48,641 nt of DNA from Desulfotomaculum copahuensis (GTDB lineage Bacteria; Bacillota; Desulfotomaculia; Desulfotomaculales; Desulfovirgulaceae), in the NCBI RefSeq assembly GCF_001655685.1, contig NZ_LYVF01000188.1, positions 1 to 48,641 of the forward strand, written 5' to 3'. Below, in pieces: positions 16,429 to 25,010 of this stretch; position 1 is the stretch's first letter, and each line of letters begins with the position of its first letter. A program made the position numbers and the translations under genes. The notes under the pieces were generated by a model. It worked only from the letters and a program-made list of their open reading frames with translations. It was not told where the DNA came from and ran no database searches.

Positions 16429-17952
16429 TTAATGCCGCGGCCCGAGCTGCTCCACCCGTTCTTCCGGGCTGATGATGCTGTTGATGCGCACGCCGAAGTT
16501 CTCGTTGACCACCACCACTTCCCCGCGCGCAATCAGCGTGCCGTTGACCAGCACTTCCACCGGCTCGTCCACCAGGGAGGACAGCTCCACGATCGCCCCC
16601 GGGGTGAGCCCGAGCACGTCTTTGATCGGCCGCCGGGAGCGGCCGAGCACCACGCTCACTTTCAACGGGATGTCCAGCAGCAGTTCCAGCTTGCGCTGCT
16701 CCTCCTCGCTGAGCACGGTGCGGCGGCCGGCGCCGTTGCCCGGCGGGTGCGCGGCCCGGGCGCCGTTGCCGGCGGCGGCGGGCGTTTCCCCGGCGTTAAT
16801 GGCGCCCGCGGGTGCCGCGCCGGCCGTATCCGCGGCGGAAGCGCCGGCGGCGGGCGTTTCCGCTGGCGCGCCGGCGGCGGCCGGCTGCTCCCAGTCCGCC
16901 GGCTCCACCAGCTGCGCCAGCAGCAAGGCGGCCTCCTCGCGCGCCGTGGTTATGCTCATGATCTGCATGATTTCCGTGTCCACCAGCGCGCCGATGGTCA
17001 TCTTGAAGGAAACCACCACGATCGGATCCTCCGTGGGCAGGCGGTAGTCCACCCGGCCTTCGGTCATCTCCAGCACCGTAGTGGCGGGCGGCGATATGTT
17101 CACCGTGCGGTGGAACATGGTGGCCAGGGAGGTGGAGGCGGTGCCGATCATCTGGTTCATGGCCTCCGAGGCGGCCGAAAGCTCCATTTCGGAGATCTGC
17201 TCCGCGGCGTGCGTGCCATCGCCGCCCATCATCAGATCGGCCATGATCATGGCGTCCTTGAGCTGGATGATCAGCACGTTGAACCCCTGCAGCCCTTCTT
17301 TGAATTCCACCTGGATCACAATGTAGGGGATTTTAAAGCTCTGGAACAGCTTTTCCTGCAGGCAAGTGACCACCCGCGGGCTGGTGATGTTCACTTTCTG
17401 CCCCAGCAGTTCCGACAGCGTGGTGGCCGCCGAGCCCATCGAGATGTTGCCGATTTCACCCAGGGCGTCCTGCTCCGCAGGCGAAAGCTCCGCCGCCTGC
17501 CGGCAGGCGGCGCTGAGCAGGCCGCCGTCATCCGGCGTGCCCGCGGCGTCCGGGGCGGACTGCTCCTTGTCCGCCCCGGCGGTGTTCGCGGCCGGCGGCG
17601 CCACACCCGGGGCGACCTCCTCCCCGGCCGGGGGGGTGTCTTGACCGCCGGGCGCCCCGTCCGCCGCCGCGCCCTCCCCGGCCGGCCCGCCTGCAGGCGC
17701 CTGCTCACCGGCGGCCTCCGCCGCCGTCCCGGCGCCGCCCCCCGCGACGGCCGCCGCTTCCCCGGCCGTACCGGCATCCGCCGCGGCACCGCCCGCCGCT
17801 TCCACCGCCCGTTCCGGCGGCGCGGCCGTTTCCCCGCCGGGCGGGGCGTCCACGGCGGCGGCCGTTTCCTCGCCGGCCGGCGGCGCCACCTTGTCCACGG
17901 CCTTCAACAGGGCGTCCACTTCATCCTGGTTCAAGAAATTATCGTCAGGCAT
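16429..17952 (-). CDS. fliY: Flagellar motor switch phosphatase FliY (CheC-like plus SpoA domains)
   Basis: 507 residues, long for FliY. The N-terminal peptide (about 1-22, FLNQDEVDALLKAVD) resembles the CheY-P-binding peptide of FliM/FliY. A Pro/Ala/Gly linker of about 125 residues (25-150) precedes a CheC-like CheY-P phosphatase domain (155-345) with both E-x2-N active-site pairs, E166/N169 and E263/N266. After another Ala-rich linker comes a C-terminal SpoA/FliN domain (about 415-500, LELLLDIPLKVSVVLGRS... GEVVVVNENFGVRI). It forms the C-ring and removes phosphate from CheY. Its ATG overlaps the fliM stop by 8 bp. Last gene of the operon. The oversized low-complexity linker is unusual. Confidence 0.95.
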   Translation of the reverse strand: MPDDNFLNQDEVDALLKAVDKVAPPAGEETAAAVDAPPGGETAAPPERAVEAAGGAAADAGTAGEAAAVAGGGAGTAAEAAGEQAPAGGPAGEGAAADGAPGGQDTPPAGEEVAPGVAPPAANTAGADKEQSAPDAAGTPDDGGLLSAACRQAAELSPAEQDALGEIGNISMGSAATTLSELLGQKVNITSPRVVTCLQEKLFQSFKIPYIVIQVEFKEGLQGFNVLIIQLKDAMIMADLMMGGDGTHAAEQISEMELSAASEAMNQMIGTASTSLATMFHRTVNISPPATTVLEMTEGRVDYRLPTEDPIVVVSFKMTIGALVDTEIMQIMSITTAREEAALLLAQLVEPADWEQPAAAGAPAETPAAGASAADTAGAAPAGAINAGETPAAAGNGARAAHPPGNGAGRRTVLSEEEQRKLELLLDIPLKVSVVLGRSRRPIKDVLGLTPGAIVELSSLVDEPVEVLVNGTLIARGEVVVVNENFGVRINSIISPEERVEQLGPRH

Positions 17953-18937
17953 CTTCCTTCTCCTCCCCGGTGAGCGCGACCACCTGCACGGCCAGGTTTG
18001 AGCCGATCCGGCCGGCCTGCACGCCGAACTTCAACTCGCCCTCCACGTATAGATCCAGATCCTGGTTCAACGCACGGTTCAGCACCAGAATATCGCTCTC
18101 CCGCAGCTGCAGCAGTTCGCGCACGGTGATTTCCGCCTCGCCCAGCAGCACGTTCAGCTCCACCCGGGAAAATCCGAGCCAGTGGCCCAGGCGGCGGATG
18201 TCGTCCTCGCCCGGCGCGCCCACCTGGCGGCTGAACTGCTGGCGCACCGACAGGCGGGAAATCAGCGGTTCCAGCACTATGTACGGCAGACAGAGGTTGA
18301 TCAGGCCCCGCTCTTCCTCGTTAATCACCACCGAGAAGGTGATCAGGGCGACCACCTCGTTGGGGGAATACAGCTGCTGCATGCGCGGGTTGGTTTCGAT
18401 GCCCTGCACTTCCGGTGTGACGGCGTAAAAGTCATGCCAGGCAGCGGCCAGGTTTTCCAATATGCGTTCCATCAGCCGGCGCACCACGGTGATTTCGATG
18501 TCGGTCAGTTCGCGCATCTGATCCCCGGCGTTGCCCGGACCGCCGAAAAGCAGGTCGATGATCAAAAAAATCAGCTGGGAATCGATTTCGAACAGCGCCG
18601 AACCCTCCAGCGGTTTTAAACCGAACACGGTCAGCGCGGTGGGAATGGGAATGGAGCGGATGAATTCCTCGAAAATCATCTGCCCCACCGTGGCCACTTC
18701 CACATTCACCGTAGTGCGCAGGTAGCCGGACAAAAAACTGGAAAGGAGCCGGGCGTAATGCTGGTGCAGCATTTCCAGTGTGCGCAGGTGCTCCTTGGAA
18801 AACTTGTTCGGGCGGCGGAAGTCGTAGGCCTTGACCTGCCGTTCCCGGCCCTGTTTGGCCTCCTCCATGCTCAGCTCGCCGGAGGTGAGCGCGGCCAGGA
18901 GCGAGTCGATTTCCCCCTGGCTTAGAATTTCCTGCAT
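17945..18937 (-). CDS. fliM: Flagellar motor switch protein FliM
   Basis: 330 residues, normal length. N-terminal EILSQGEIDSLLAAL is the CheY-P-binding peptide. The middle domain holds FMIFEEFIRSIPIPTALTVF-like wording and FEIDSQLIFLIIDLLFGGPG, the FliM hallmark. The C-terminal SpoA domain (about 250-325) includes GEAEITVRELLQLRESDILV. FliM sits between FliG and FliN/FliY in the C-ring and relays CheY-P binding to rotation reversal. ATG behind AAAGGGG, 27 bp after cheY; fliY follows with overlap. In B. subtilis fliM-fliY lie next to fliL in the middle of the operon; here they are at its far end behind the che genes. Confidence 0.97.
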   Translation of the reverse strand: MQEILSQGEIDSLLAALTSGELSMEEAKQGRERQVKAYDFRRPNKFSKEHLRTLEMLHQHYARLLSSFLSGYLRTTVNVEVATVGQMIFEEFIRSIPIPTALTVFGLKPLEGSALFEIDSQLIFLIIDLLFGGPGNAGDQMRELTDIEITVVRRLMERILENLAAAWHDFYAVTPEVQGIETNPRMQQLYSPNEVVALITFSVVINEEERGLINLCLPYIVLEPLISRLSVRQQFSRQVGAPGEDDIRRLGHWLGFSRVELNVLLGEAEITVRELLQLRESDILVLNRALNQDLDLYVEGELKFGVQAGRIGSNLAVQVVALTGEEKEDA

Positions 18938-18964
18938 GTCGATAAACCCCTTTCCGGCCGCCTG

Positions 18965-19336
18965 CTAGCGGGGGCGGGACAACACCCGCTCGATGGCCTG
19001 CAGGATGCGGTCCTGCTGGAACGGTTTGACAATGAAGTCCCTCGCCCCGGCCTGGATGGCGTCCATGACCATGGCCTGCTGGCCCATGGCGCTGCACATG
19101 ATGATGCTGGCGTCGGGATCCAGGGCGCGGATGGCCTTGACGCCTTCAATGCCGTCCATTTCGGGCATGGTGATATCCATGGTCACCAGATCGGGCTTCA
19201 GTTCGGCGTACATCTGCACCGCCTGCTTGCCGTTTTCAGCTTCCCCGACCACTTCGTAACCATTTTTGAGCAGGATGTTTTTAATCATCATGCGCATGAA
19301 TGCGGCGTCGTCCACCACCAGGATCTTCTTACCCAA
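18965..19336 (-). CDS. cheY: Chemotaxis response regulator CheY
   Basis: 123 residues from TTG 19336, chosen because GGAGGGG lies about 9 nt upstream and the product then starts MGKKILVVDD at the normal place; the frame extends to TTG 19363, overlapping cheC. Single receiver domain with the acidic pair D9/D10, phospho-acceptor D54 (TMDITMPEMDG), S82 (CSAMGQQ) and K104 (VKPF). It is phosphorylated by CheA (not in the window) and binds FliM and FliY. It lies between cheC and fliM, close to its phosphatases. Confidence 0.95.
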   Translation of the reverse strand: MGKKILVVDDAAFMRMMIKNILLKNGYEVVGEAENGKQAVQMYAELKPDLVTMDITMPEMDGIEGVKAIRALDPDASIIMCSAMGQQAMVMDAIQAGARDFIVKPFQQDRILQAIERVLSRPR

Positions 19337-19359
19337 TGCTGTTTCCCCCTCCGGTTTTT

Positions 19360-19986
19360 TCAAGCCTGGCCCGCACCCAAACCGAGGGCGGCCATGAGCC
19401 GGTCAATGGCGCCCGGTTCGGTGAGCAGGAAAAAATGTCCTTTAATCTGCGCGTCATTATGGTTGAACATGCCGGTTTCGATCACCAGCACCTGGTCCTC
19501 CACCCGCCCGGCGGCCACCATCAGCGAGGTGAGCACCGCCCCCAGCATGTCGAAGGCAAACAGGGGCACGGTGGTGATCATTTTCAGGCCGGTCATCATG
19601 CCGATGGCGCTGATGAACGAACCGGTGAGCACGTTGCCCACCTCCTTCACCGCCGATTCGGCCATCTGGTCCAGCGCGGCGGTGCTGCCCGGCGGCAGGC
19701 CCATGAGCATGTCCACCAGGCGGTATGTACTCTCTTCGCTGAAGATGAACAGGACCATCCCGGGGGCGTCGCCAAGCACACGCAGGCTGACGCAGCCGAC
19801 CAGTTCCTCGTAGCCGCCCACCAGGGCGATCACTTCTTCAAAGGGCAGGAAGCAGGCGCGCGGCACGCTCATTTCCACCCGCTGGTTGATCAGCTGGGCC
19901 AGGGAGGTGACGGCGTTGCCCACGCCGATGTTGCTGATTTCCTGCAGGGCGTCCAGTTCGGCGGGCGACAGAGTGCGGTAATTCAC
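19360..19986 (-). CDS. cheC: CheY-P phosphatase CheC
   Basis: 208 residues, typical of CheC. Two phosphatase helices are present, each with E-x2-N: LDALQEISNIGVGNAVTSLA (E16/N19) and ESAVKEVGNVLTGSF. CheC dephosphorylates CheY-P and binds CheD, feeding back on receptor deamidation; this is known from B. subtilis and Thermotoga. GTG start at 19986 overlaps the cheR stop by 4 bp, so the two are translationally coupled. The cheY frame follows directly. Confidence 0.95.
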   Translation of the reverse strand: MNYRTLSPAELDALQEISNIGVGNAVTSLAQLINQRVEMSVPRACFLPFEEVIALVGGYEELVGCVSLRVLGDAPGMVLFIFSEESTYRLVDMLMGLPPGSTAALDQMAESAVKEVGNVLTGSFISAIGMMTGLKMITTVPLFAFDMLGAVLTSLMVAAGRVEDQVLVIETGMFNHNDAQIKGHFFLLTEPGAIDRLMAALGLGAGQA

Positions 19987-20771
19987 CGGCCCGCCCCCCT
20001 ATGTTCAAGTTTTCGGTAAAAACAAGTGCTCACTTTATCCAAACCCAGTTCCTGATAATTGAAAATCATTTCACTGCCTCCAATAAACAACACGCCGCCC
20101 GGGGACAGCGCCGCGGCGAACTGCCGGTTCAGCCGGTCCTGGGCTTCCCGGGTGAAGTAGATGGTCACGTTGCGGCACAGGATCAGGTCGCAGTCCCGGA
20201 TGAACGGTTCGGTGAGCAGGTCGTGCCGGTGGAAGGATACCTTCCGGCGGATGTCCTCCTTGAGCACATAAGAGCCGTTCTCCCGGGTGAAATAACGGGC
20301 CAGCCGGCGGGCGTCCACGTTGCGCACCGCGTCGGCGGCATACTTACCCTGCTGCGCTTTGGCCAGGATGTTTTTGTCGATGTCGGTGGCCTCCAGCCGG
20401 TGCCGCCGGGCGGGCGCCAGATCCTCCAGAATGATGGCCACCGAATAGGGTTCGGCGCCGTTGGCGCAGGCCGCGCTCCAGATGTTCAAGCGGCTTTTGG
20501 CGCGCAGCAGGTCCGGCAGGATGGCGCCTTCCAGTTCTTTGAAACGCGCTGGGTCCCGGAAAAATTCCGACACGTTGATCGTCATGTGATCCAGGAAGGC
20601 TTCGTATACGGCCCGGTCGTCCCGCAGCAGCTGGAACAATACGCCGTAATCATTCAGCCGGTGGCGGGCCAGAAAGGCGTCCATGCGCCGGCGCAGCTGG
20701 GTTTCCTTATAGCTCTGCAGGTCCAGGCGGAAGTCTTTGCGTACCCGGTCCTTGAATTGGGCGAAGTCCAT
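19983..20771 (-). CDS. cheR: Chemoreceptor methyltransferase CheR
   Basis: 262 residues, the usual length. The N-terminal helical domain (about 1-75) leads to the SAM-dependent methyltransferase domain with motifs TINVSEFFRDPARF, WSAACANGAEPYSVA (SAM loop), LEATDIDKNILAKA and DLILCRNVTIYF. It methylates receptor glutamates in the cytoplasm. ATG at 20771, one base after the cheD stop; its own stop overlaps cheC. The canonical signature CRNVLIYF is CRNVTIYF here, a mild change. Confidence 0.96.
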   Translation of the reverse strand: MDFAQFKDRVRKDFRLDLQSYKETQLRRRMDAFLARHRLNDYGVLFQLLRDDRAVYEAFLDHMTINVSEFFRDPARFKELEGAILPDLLRAKSRLNIWSAACANGAEPYSVAIILEDLAPARRHRLEATDIDKNILAKAQQGKYAADAVRNVDARRLARYFTRENGSYVLKEDIRRKVSFHRHDLLTEPFIRDCDLILCRNVTIYFTREAQDRLNRQFAAALSPGGVLFIGGSEMIFNYQELGLDKVSTCFYRKLEHRGAGR

Positions 20772-20772
20772 G

Positions 20773-21273
20773 TCAGATCACCTTGAGCTTGCTGCCCAGC
20801 ATGCGGATGAGCACCCGCCCGTCGCTGGTGTCGAAGATCATGGTCCGCCCCCGGTTGCCCCCCACTTCTTCCGCCAGGATCGGGATGCCGTACTGCTGCA
20901 GCATCTGGCGCGCCATTTCCGAATTGCGCCGGCCGATGTTCAGCGTCATTTTGCTGTCCAGGCCGGAAAACATCTGCGCGCCGCCGACCAGCTTGGACTG
21001 CAGGCGGCTGAGGCGCGCCCCCTGCTTTTTCATCTCGCCGATGATCAGGGGAATGCCCAGGTCGGCGAATTTGGCCGGCCGGGTGACATTGCTGAACTGT
21101 GTGCTGTCGGGAAGCATCAGGTGCAGCAGTCCGCCCAGTTTGAGCGCCGGGTCGTACAGGCTGACGCCCACGCATGAGCCCAGTCCCAGGGTGATCAGCT
21201 GGCCCGGCTCCCTGGCAATCTTGTAATCGGCAATGCCGACCTGTATTTCAATGCGGTCTCTGGCCGGCTCCAT
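20773..21273 (-). CDS. cheD: Chemoreceptor glutamine deamidase CheD
   Basis: 166 residues. The catalytic Cys-His-Thr set of CheD is present with the right spacing: T28, C34 (LGLGSCVGVS) and H51 (GGLLHLMLP). KLVGGAQMF and NIGRRN match the conserved core. CheD deamidates receptor glutamines and is inhibited or recruited by CheC, encoded two genes downstream. ATG start. It is the first gene of the che block, about 48 bp after flgG. Confidence 0.96.
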   Translation of the reverse strand: MEPARDRIEIQVGIADYKIAREPGQLITLGLGSCVGVSLYDPALKLGGLLHLMLPDSTQFSNVTRPAKFADLGIPLIIGEMKKQGARLSRLQSKLVGGAQMFSGLDSKMTLNIGRRNSEMARQMLQQYGIPILAEEVGGNRGRTMIFDTSDGRVLIRMLGSKLKVI

Positions 21274-21320
21274 TCCAGTCCCCCTTTACAGGTTTGGGTT
21301 GCAAATCACGTACGCCGCGG

Positions 21321-22142
21321 CTACTTGACCAGGCTGTTGGCTAGGCCCCAGATCTGATCGGCCGTGCGCACGGTGCCGGCATTCATTTCATAGGCCCGCT
21401 GGGCCACGATCAGGCGGGTCATTTCTTCGGCCGGGTTGACATTGGAGCCTTCCAGGTAGCCCGCACGCAGCGAGACGCTGCTGTTCTGGCTCAGGTCGAT
21501 CTGTGTCTCCTGCCCGCTGGCGGCGGATGTGGCGTACAGGTTGTCGCCCAGCGCCACCAGTCCCTCGGGGTTGTTGAATGTATATAGTTCCAGCTGGCCG
21601 GCGTTGGTCACGTTGCCCTGGCTGTCGGTGACGTTGACGTTGCCGTCCCGGGTGATTTCGATGGCGCTGTAGGGCGTGGTTACGGTTATGTTGGGCGCGA
21701 CCTGGTAGCCCTGCAGGGTGACCAGGTTGCCGTTGGCGTCCACGTTGAAGGAGCCGTCCCGGGTGTAGGCGCTGGTGCCGTCGGGCAGCGTCACTTTGAA
21801 GAAGCCCTGGCCGTCGATGGCCACGTCCAGCGGACGGCCGGTCTGCAGCAGGGAGCCCTGGCGGAAATCGCGCATGGTGGCGGCCACGCGCACGCCGGTG
21901 CCCGAAGTGGGGGCGACCACCGGCGGGGTGGCGCCGTTGGCGCCGGTGCCGCCGCCGGTCCCGTTGGAGGGCACGGCCGGGATGCCTTCGGCGCCCATCT
22001 GCTGGTAGATCAAATCGTTAAAGGAGATTTCCGACTTTTTGAAGCCGGTGGTATTGATGTTGGCGATGTTGTTCGAGCCCACGTCCAGCATGGACTGCTG
22101 GGCGGTCATGCCGGAAACGCCGTTGTACAGGGCGCGGAGCAT
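21321..22142 (-). CDS. flgG: Flagellar rod protein FlgG (B. subtilis FlhP-like)
   Basis: 273 residues from ATG 22142, preceded by GAGGTGATTCCC; the frame is open for 126 more codons upstream through a repeat array but has no rod-protein similarity there. N-terminus MLRALYNGVSGMTAQQ and SNNIANINTTGFKKSEI are the flagellar rod/hook signature; the C-terminus (LEGSNVNPAEEMTRLIVAQR... ADQIWGLANSL) closes the axial domain. FlgG forms the distal rod. With the gene upstream it makes the flhO-flhP type pair found next to regulators or che genes in Firmicutes. The assignment of F against G is by order and similarity of the ends. Confidence 0.92.
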   Translation of the reverse strand: MLRALYNGVSGMTAQQSMLDVGSNNIANINTTGFKKSEISFNDLIYQQMGAEGIPAVPSNGTGGGTGANGATPPVVAPTSGTGVRVAATMRDFRQGSLLQTGRPLDVAIDGQGFFKVTLPDGTSAYTRDGSFNVDANGNLVTLQGYQVAPNITVTTPYSAIEITRDGNVNVTDSQGNVTNAGQLELYTFNNPEGLVALGDNLYATSAASGQETQIDLSQNSSVSLRAGYLEGSNVNPAEEMTRLIVAQRAYEMNAGTVRTADQIWGLANSLVK

Positions 22143-22230
22143 GGGAATCACCTCGCAGTTTATTTTCAAAGGTAAGGTACAGATTGACCGGTCCGCCGGA
22201 TGGCGCCGCCCTTGCAGCGCCGGCGGCGAT

Positions 22231-22354
22231 GATTCGCGTCTGAAAAACGCCGCTGGGCGCAGGGCCGCGGTGTTTCGCGTCTGAAAGACGCCGCCGGGCG
22301 CAGGGCCGCGGTGTTTCGCGCCTGAAAGACGCCGCCGGGCGCAGGGCCGCCCGC
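22231..22354. repeat. Three tandem ~41 bp hairpin repeats between flgF and flgG
   Basis: Units start at 22231, 22273 and 22314 and are nearly identical over 41-42 bp (TTCGCGTCTGAAAGACGCCG and onward to GGGCGCAGGGCCGC). Each contains GCGTCT-gaa-AGACGC, a compact 6-bp stem; in the first unit it is partly degraded. The period is not a multiple of three and the array lies between genes. The period and hairpin-in-unit layout match the array at 16084-16365. Confidence 0.8.
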
Positions 22355-22398
22355 CCGGCACGGTTTTGCCCGCGCGTCGCCGGCCGTTTGCCGGGCGG

Positions 22399-23178
22399 TT
22401 AGCGCAGCACGCCCACCTGGTTGATGGCCAGATCGAGCAGGTGGTTTTCCGTCTGCAGCGTCTGCTGATTGGATTCGTAGGCGCGCAGGGCGCTGACCAT
22501 GCCGGCCATCGCCGCGCCCGCATTCACATTGGAACCCTCCAGGTAACCCTGGCGCACGCCCGGGTTGACGGCCGGCTGCGCCGCCCCGGCAGGGGCGCGG
22601 AAATAGTTGTCCCCCGTTTTGACCAGCCCGGCCGGATTGTTGAACTGCACGATGCGCAACTGGTCCAGCGGCTGACCGGACACGGTTATCCGGCCGTTCC
22701 GGTCAACCTGGAAATTGGCGTTGTTGACCTGAACCGGCCCGTTTACGCCCAGCACACGCCGGCCACGGGCGTCCACCAGGTAGCCCCCGGCGTCCACGGC
22801 GAAATCGCCGTCGCGCGTGTAGAGCACCCCGCCCGGGTTGGCCGGGTCGGCCACGGTGAAAAAGCTGTCCGGCGCCGTCAGGGCCAGGCTGGTGCTTTTG
22901 CCGGTGCCCTGCAGCGCGCCGGGGGTGAAGTCGGTATACACGCCGTTCACGGCGGCGCCCTGGTTGATCACGCCCACCGGACGCCAGCTCGGTCCGACGG
23001 GCACATCCCCCGGCCGGGGCTGGCTTTCCACCAGCAGCAGGTCGGGGAAGGTCTTCTGCGTCACATTGTCGGTTTTAAAGCCGGCCGTGGCGATATTGGC
23101 CACATTGTTGGAAATCACGTCCAGCCGCGCCGACTGCACGTCCAGCCCGGCCGCGGCGGTGTAAATGCCCCGGATCAT
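22399..23178 (-). CDS. flgF: Flagellar rod protein FlgF (B. subtilis FlhO-like)
   Basis: 259 residues. MIRGIYTAAAGLDVQSARLD and SNNVANIATAGFKTDNV are the rod-protein N-terminal signature; the C-terminus GYLEGSNVNAGAAMAGMVSA and YESNQQTLQTENHLL closes the coiled-coil D0 domain. A proximal rod protein in the periplasm/wall space, exported by the flagellar secretion system. ATG overlaps the fliA stop by 4 bp, with GGAGG 7 nt upstream inside fliA. The 256-bp gap to flgG holds the hairpin repeats. Naming as FlgF is by order before flgG. Confidence 0.88.
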   Translation of the reverse strand: MIRGIYTAAAGLDVQSARLDVISNNVANIATAGFKTDNVTQKTFPDLLLVESQPRPGDVPVGPSWRPVGVINQGAAVNGVYTDFTPGALQGTGKSTSLALTAPDSFFTVADPANPGGVLYTRDGDFAVDAGGYLVDARGRRVLGVNGPVQVNNANFQVDRNGRITVSGQPLDQLRIVQFNNPAGLVKTGDNYFRAPAGAAQPAVNPGVRQGYLEGSNVNAGAAMAGMVSALRAYESNQQTLQTENHLLDLAINQVGVLR

Positions 23179-23933
23179 TTTGTTTCCTCCATTTCCTTCA
23201 GCTTCTGACGCAGGCGGTTCAGCGCCCGGGAGTGCAGCTGGCAGACGCGGGATTCGGTCACCCCAATCACCAGGCCGATTTCTTTCATCGTCAGGCGCTC
23301 CCGGTAGTAAAGCGACAGCACCAGCTGGTCCTTTTCGCTCATTGCGGCGACCGCCTGCGCCAGCAGGCGCTGGTTGTCGTCCTCGGCCACCTTGTCCAGC
23401 GGATCGGGGCTGGCCGGGTCGGGGATCAGATCGCCCAGGCGCAGGGTTTCCCCGCCGCTGGCGGTGACCATTTCATCCAGGGACAGGGTGTAGATGCGCT
23501 GAAAATGGTTGTCCAGCCGGTTTATTTCGGCCGTGCTGACGCCCATTTCCCGGGCCACCGCTTCGTTCGTGACCGCCTGGTGGTGTTTGCGCTCCAGCTT
23601 TTCCCGCGTGGCTTTGAGCAGCTGCAGTTTATGCCACATGGTGCGCGGAATCCAGTTGGCCCGGCGCACTTCGTCCAGCATGGCGCCGCGCACCCGGGCG
23701 TAGGCGTAGCTTTCAAAGTCCCGCCCCATATCCGGGTCAAACTTGTCCACCGCTTCGATCAAACCGAAGACGCCGCAGCTCTCCAGGTCCTCCTGGCTGA
23801 TGCAGGCGGGCAGGCGCACCGCCAGCCGGCCGGCCAGATGCTTGACCAGCCACAGGTAGGACAGCACCAGCTGGTGGCGTAATTCCTGGCTTTTGTTTTG
23901 TCTGAACTGCTGCCAGAGCAGGTCTTTATCCAT
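23175..23933 (-). CDS. fliA: Flagellar sigma factor FliA/SigD (sigma-28)
   Basis: 252 residues. Region 2 (about 20-100) includes LVLSYLWLVKHLAGRLAVRL, DLESCGVFGLIEAVDKFDP and FESYAYARVRGAMLDEVR, the WhiG/FliA form. Region 3 has REMGVSTAEINRL, and region 4 (about 190-250) LTMKEIGLVIGVTESRVCQL. It directs RNA polymerase to late motility genes such as flagellin and receptors, which lie outside the window. ATG behind AAGGA. It lies between the PilZ gene and flgF. No FlgM anti-sigma gene is in the window. A 195-bp gap in front contains a GC-rich hairpin near 23960-23976. Confidence 0.96.
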   Translation of the reverse strand: MDKDLLWQQFRQNKSQELRHQLVLSYLWLVKHLAGRLAVRLPACISQEDLESCGVFGLIEAVDKFDPDMGRDFESYAYARVRGAMLDEVRRANWIPRTMWHKLQLLKATREKLERKHHQAVTNEAVAREMGVSTAEINRLDNHFQRIYTLSLDEMVTASGGETLRLGDLIPDPASPDPLDKVAEDDNQRLLAQAVAAMSEKDQLVLSLYYRERLTMKEIGLVIGVTESRVCQLHSRALNRLRQKLKEMEETK

Positions 23934-24128
23934 AGATATCAGTCCTTGACGGTAAAGACACGGGGACGTGCCCTTGTTTATCAGAACGGCGGGATGGTTT
24001 TCAGCCGGTCCGGGCCATTTCCCTGCTCCGGTGACACCCGGGCGGCGGCCTGTGCAAACCCGGCCATGGTTCCGGCCGGCCGCACCCTTTGCGTTGAGCC
24101 CGGCCTGTATCCGCCCTGTGTAAAACTG

Positions 24129-24782
24129 TTAGCGTAGCCGGGCCTGTTCCGCCATGCGCTGAAAAATGTATTGTACTATGGCGTCCTGCTGGGAACGGGT
24201 CAAATCAGTGAACTCCAGCGCCGCCTGGTAGGTTTTGGCGCCTTCGAATTCGGATTCAAACAACCGGATCACCCGCCCGGTCAATTCCATTTCTTTCGCT
24301 CCCCGGCGCAGGGGCAGGGTGAATTTGAGCAGCAGTTCGCGGCCGGGCAGCACCGGCTCGCTTACGGCCAGGCGCATGCCGCCGCCGCTGATGTCCACGG
24401 AATAGCCCTTTTTGTAGCGCGGGCGGCGGTTTTTTTCCGGCGGCGGGGCGTACTGCACGTCCAGGCCGGCTTTCAGGCGCACGTGGCTGCGCTGCTGCAC
24501 CCGTTCAATTTCCCCCGTGCGCGCCAGCCGGTAGAGCGGAATGGCGTCCGCGGTCCGGCCCAGGTAGCGGGCGGGAAACACAAAGCTGGCGCCGGCGCCG
24601 TAAAACCGCACCTGTACCTGGTCGCCCGCGGCGAAGGTGAGGGCGTCTCCGCGCAGCCGGGGGACGGCGATGTACAGCTCGCCGCCGCGGATGTCCTGAA
24701 TGGCGGAGGCGTACCAGTCCCGCTCTCCCGTCCGGGCCACTTGAATTTTCGTGTTGATGCGCAGTTCCTGGTTTTCAGGCAA
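24129..24782 (-). CDS. YcgR-type PilZ protein (c-di-GMP-binding flagellar brake candidate)
   Basis: 217 residues from TTG 24782, with GGAGGGG 8 nt upstream; the longer frame to 24923 adds a composition-odd tail with no similarity. The N-terminal YcgR-N-like domain (about 1-93) is followed by a PilZ domain with both c-di-GMP motifs intact: R98-xxx-R102 (QQRSHVRL) and D130-x-S132-xx-G135 (VDISGGGMRL). In E. coli, Salmonella and B. subtilis (DgrA/YpfA) such proteins bind the motor when c-di-GMP is high and slow rotation. It lies between flhG and fliA in the operon controlled by a c-di-GMP riboswitch. Confidence 0.9.
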   Translation of the reverse strand: MPENQELRINTKIQVARTGERDWYASAIQDIRGGELYIAVPRLRGDALTFAAGDQVQVRFYGAGASFVFPARYLGRTADAIPLYRLARTGEIERVQQRSHVRLKAGLDVQYAPPPEKNRRPRYKKGYSVDISGGGMRLAVSEPVLPGRELLLKFTLPLRRGAKEMELTGRVIRLFESEFEGAKTYQAALEFTDLTRSQQDAIVQYIFQRMAEQARLR

Positions 24783-25010
24783 AACTGGCCCCTCCGTTTC
24801 AGAAGTCGGATGTCGGGTGTCAGGAGCTGGAAACGCCCGCCGGCCGGATGGTGCTCTGTTTCCACGGCCCAGTGAATAACGTAATGCAGCTCCCCGCACC
24901 GCTAGCACGGCTGTTGACCGCAATGATGCCGTTAATTTGGAAAATCATTGACCGGAGTACAGCGACGGGCGAAATGTCCGGGCGCAATCCCGGCCCGCAT
25001 TGCGCCATGT

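Noticed and set aside
16330-17973. 547-codon plus-strand open frame opposite fliY
   Set aside because: Shadow of the Ala/Pro-rich fliY; composition is His/Arg/Gly noise and there is no ribosome site.
22143-22523. N-terminal extension of flgG by 126 codons
   Set aside because: It reads through the hairpin repeat array and a better ATG with GAGGTGATT lies at 22142, where the rod signature starts.
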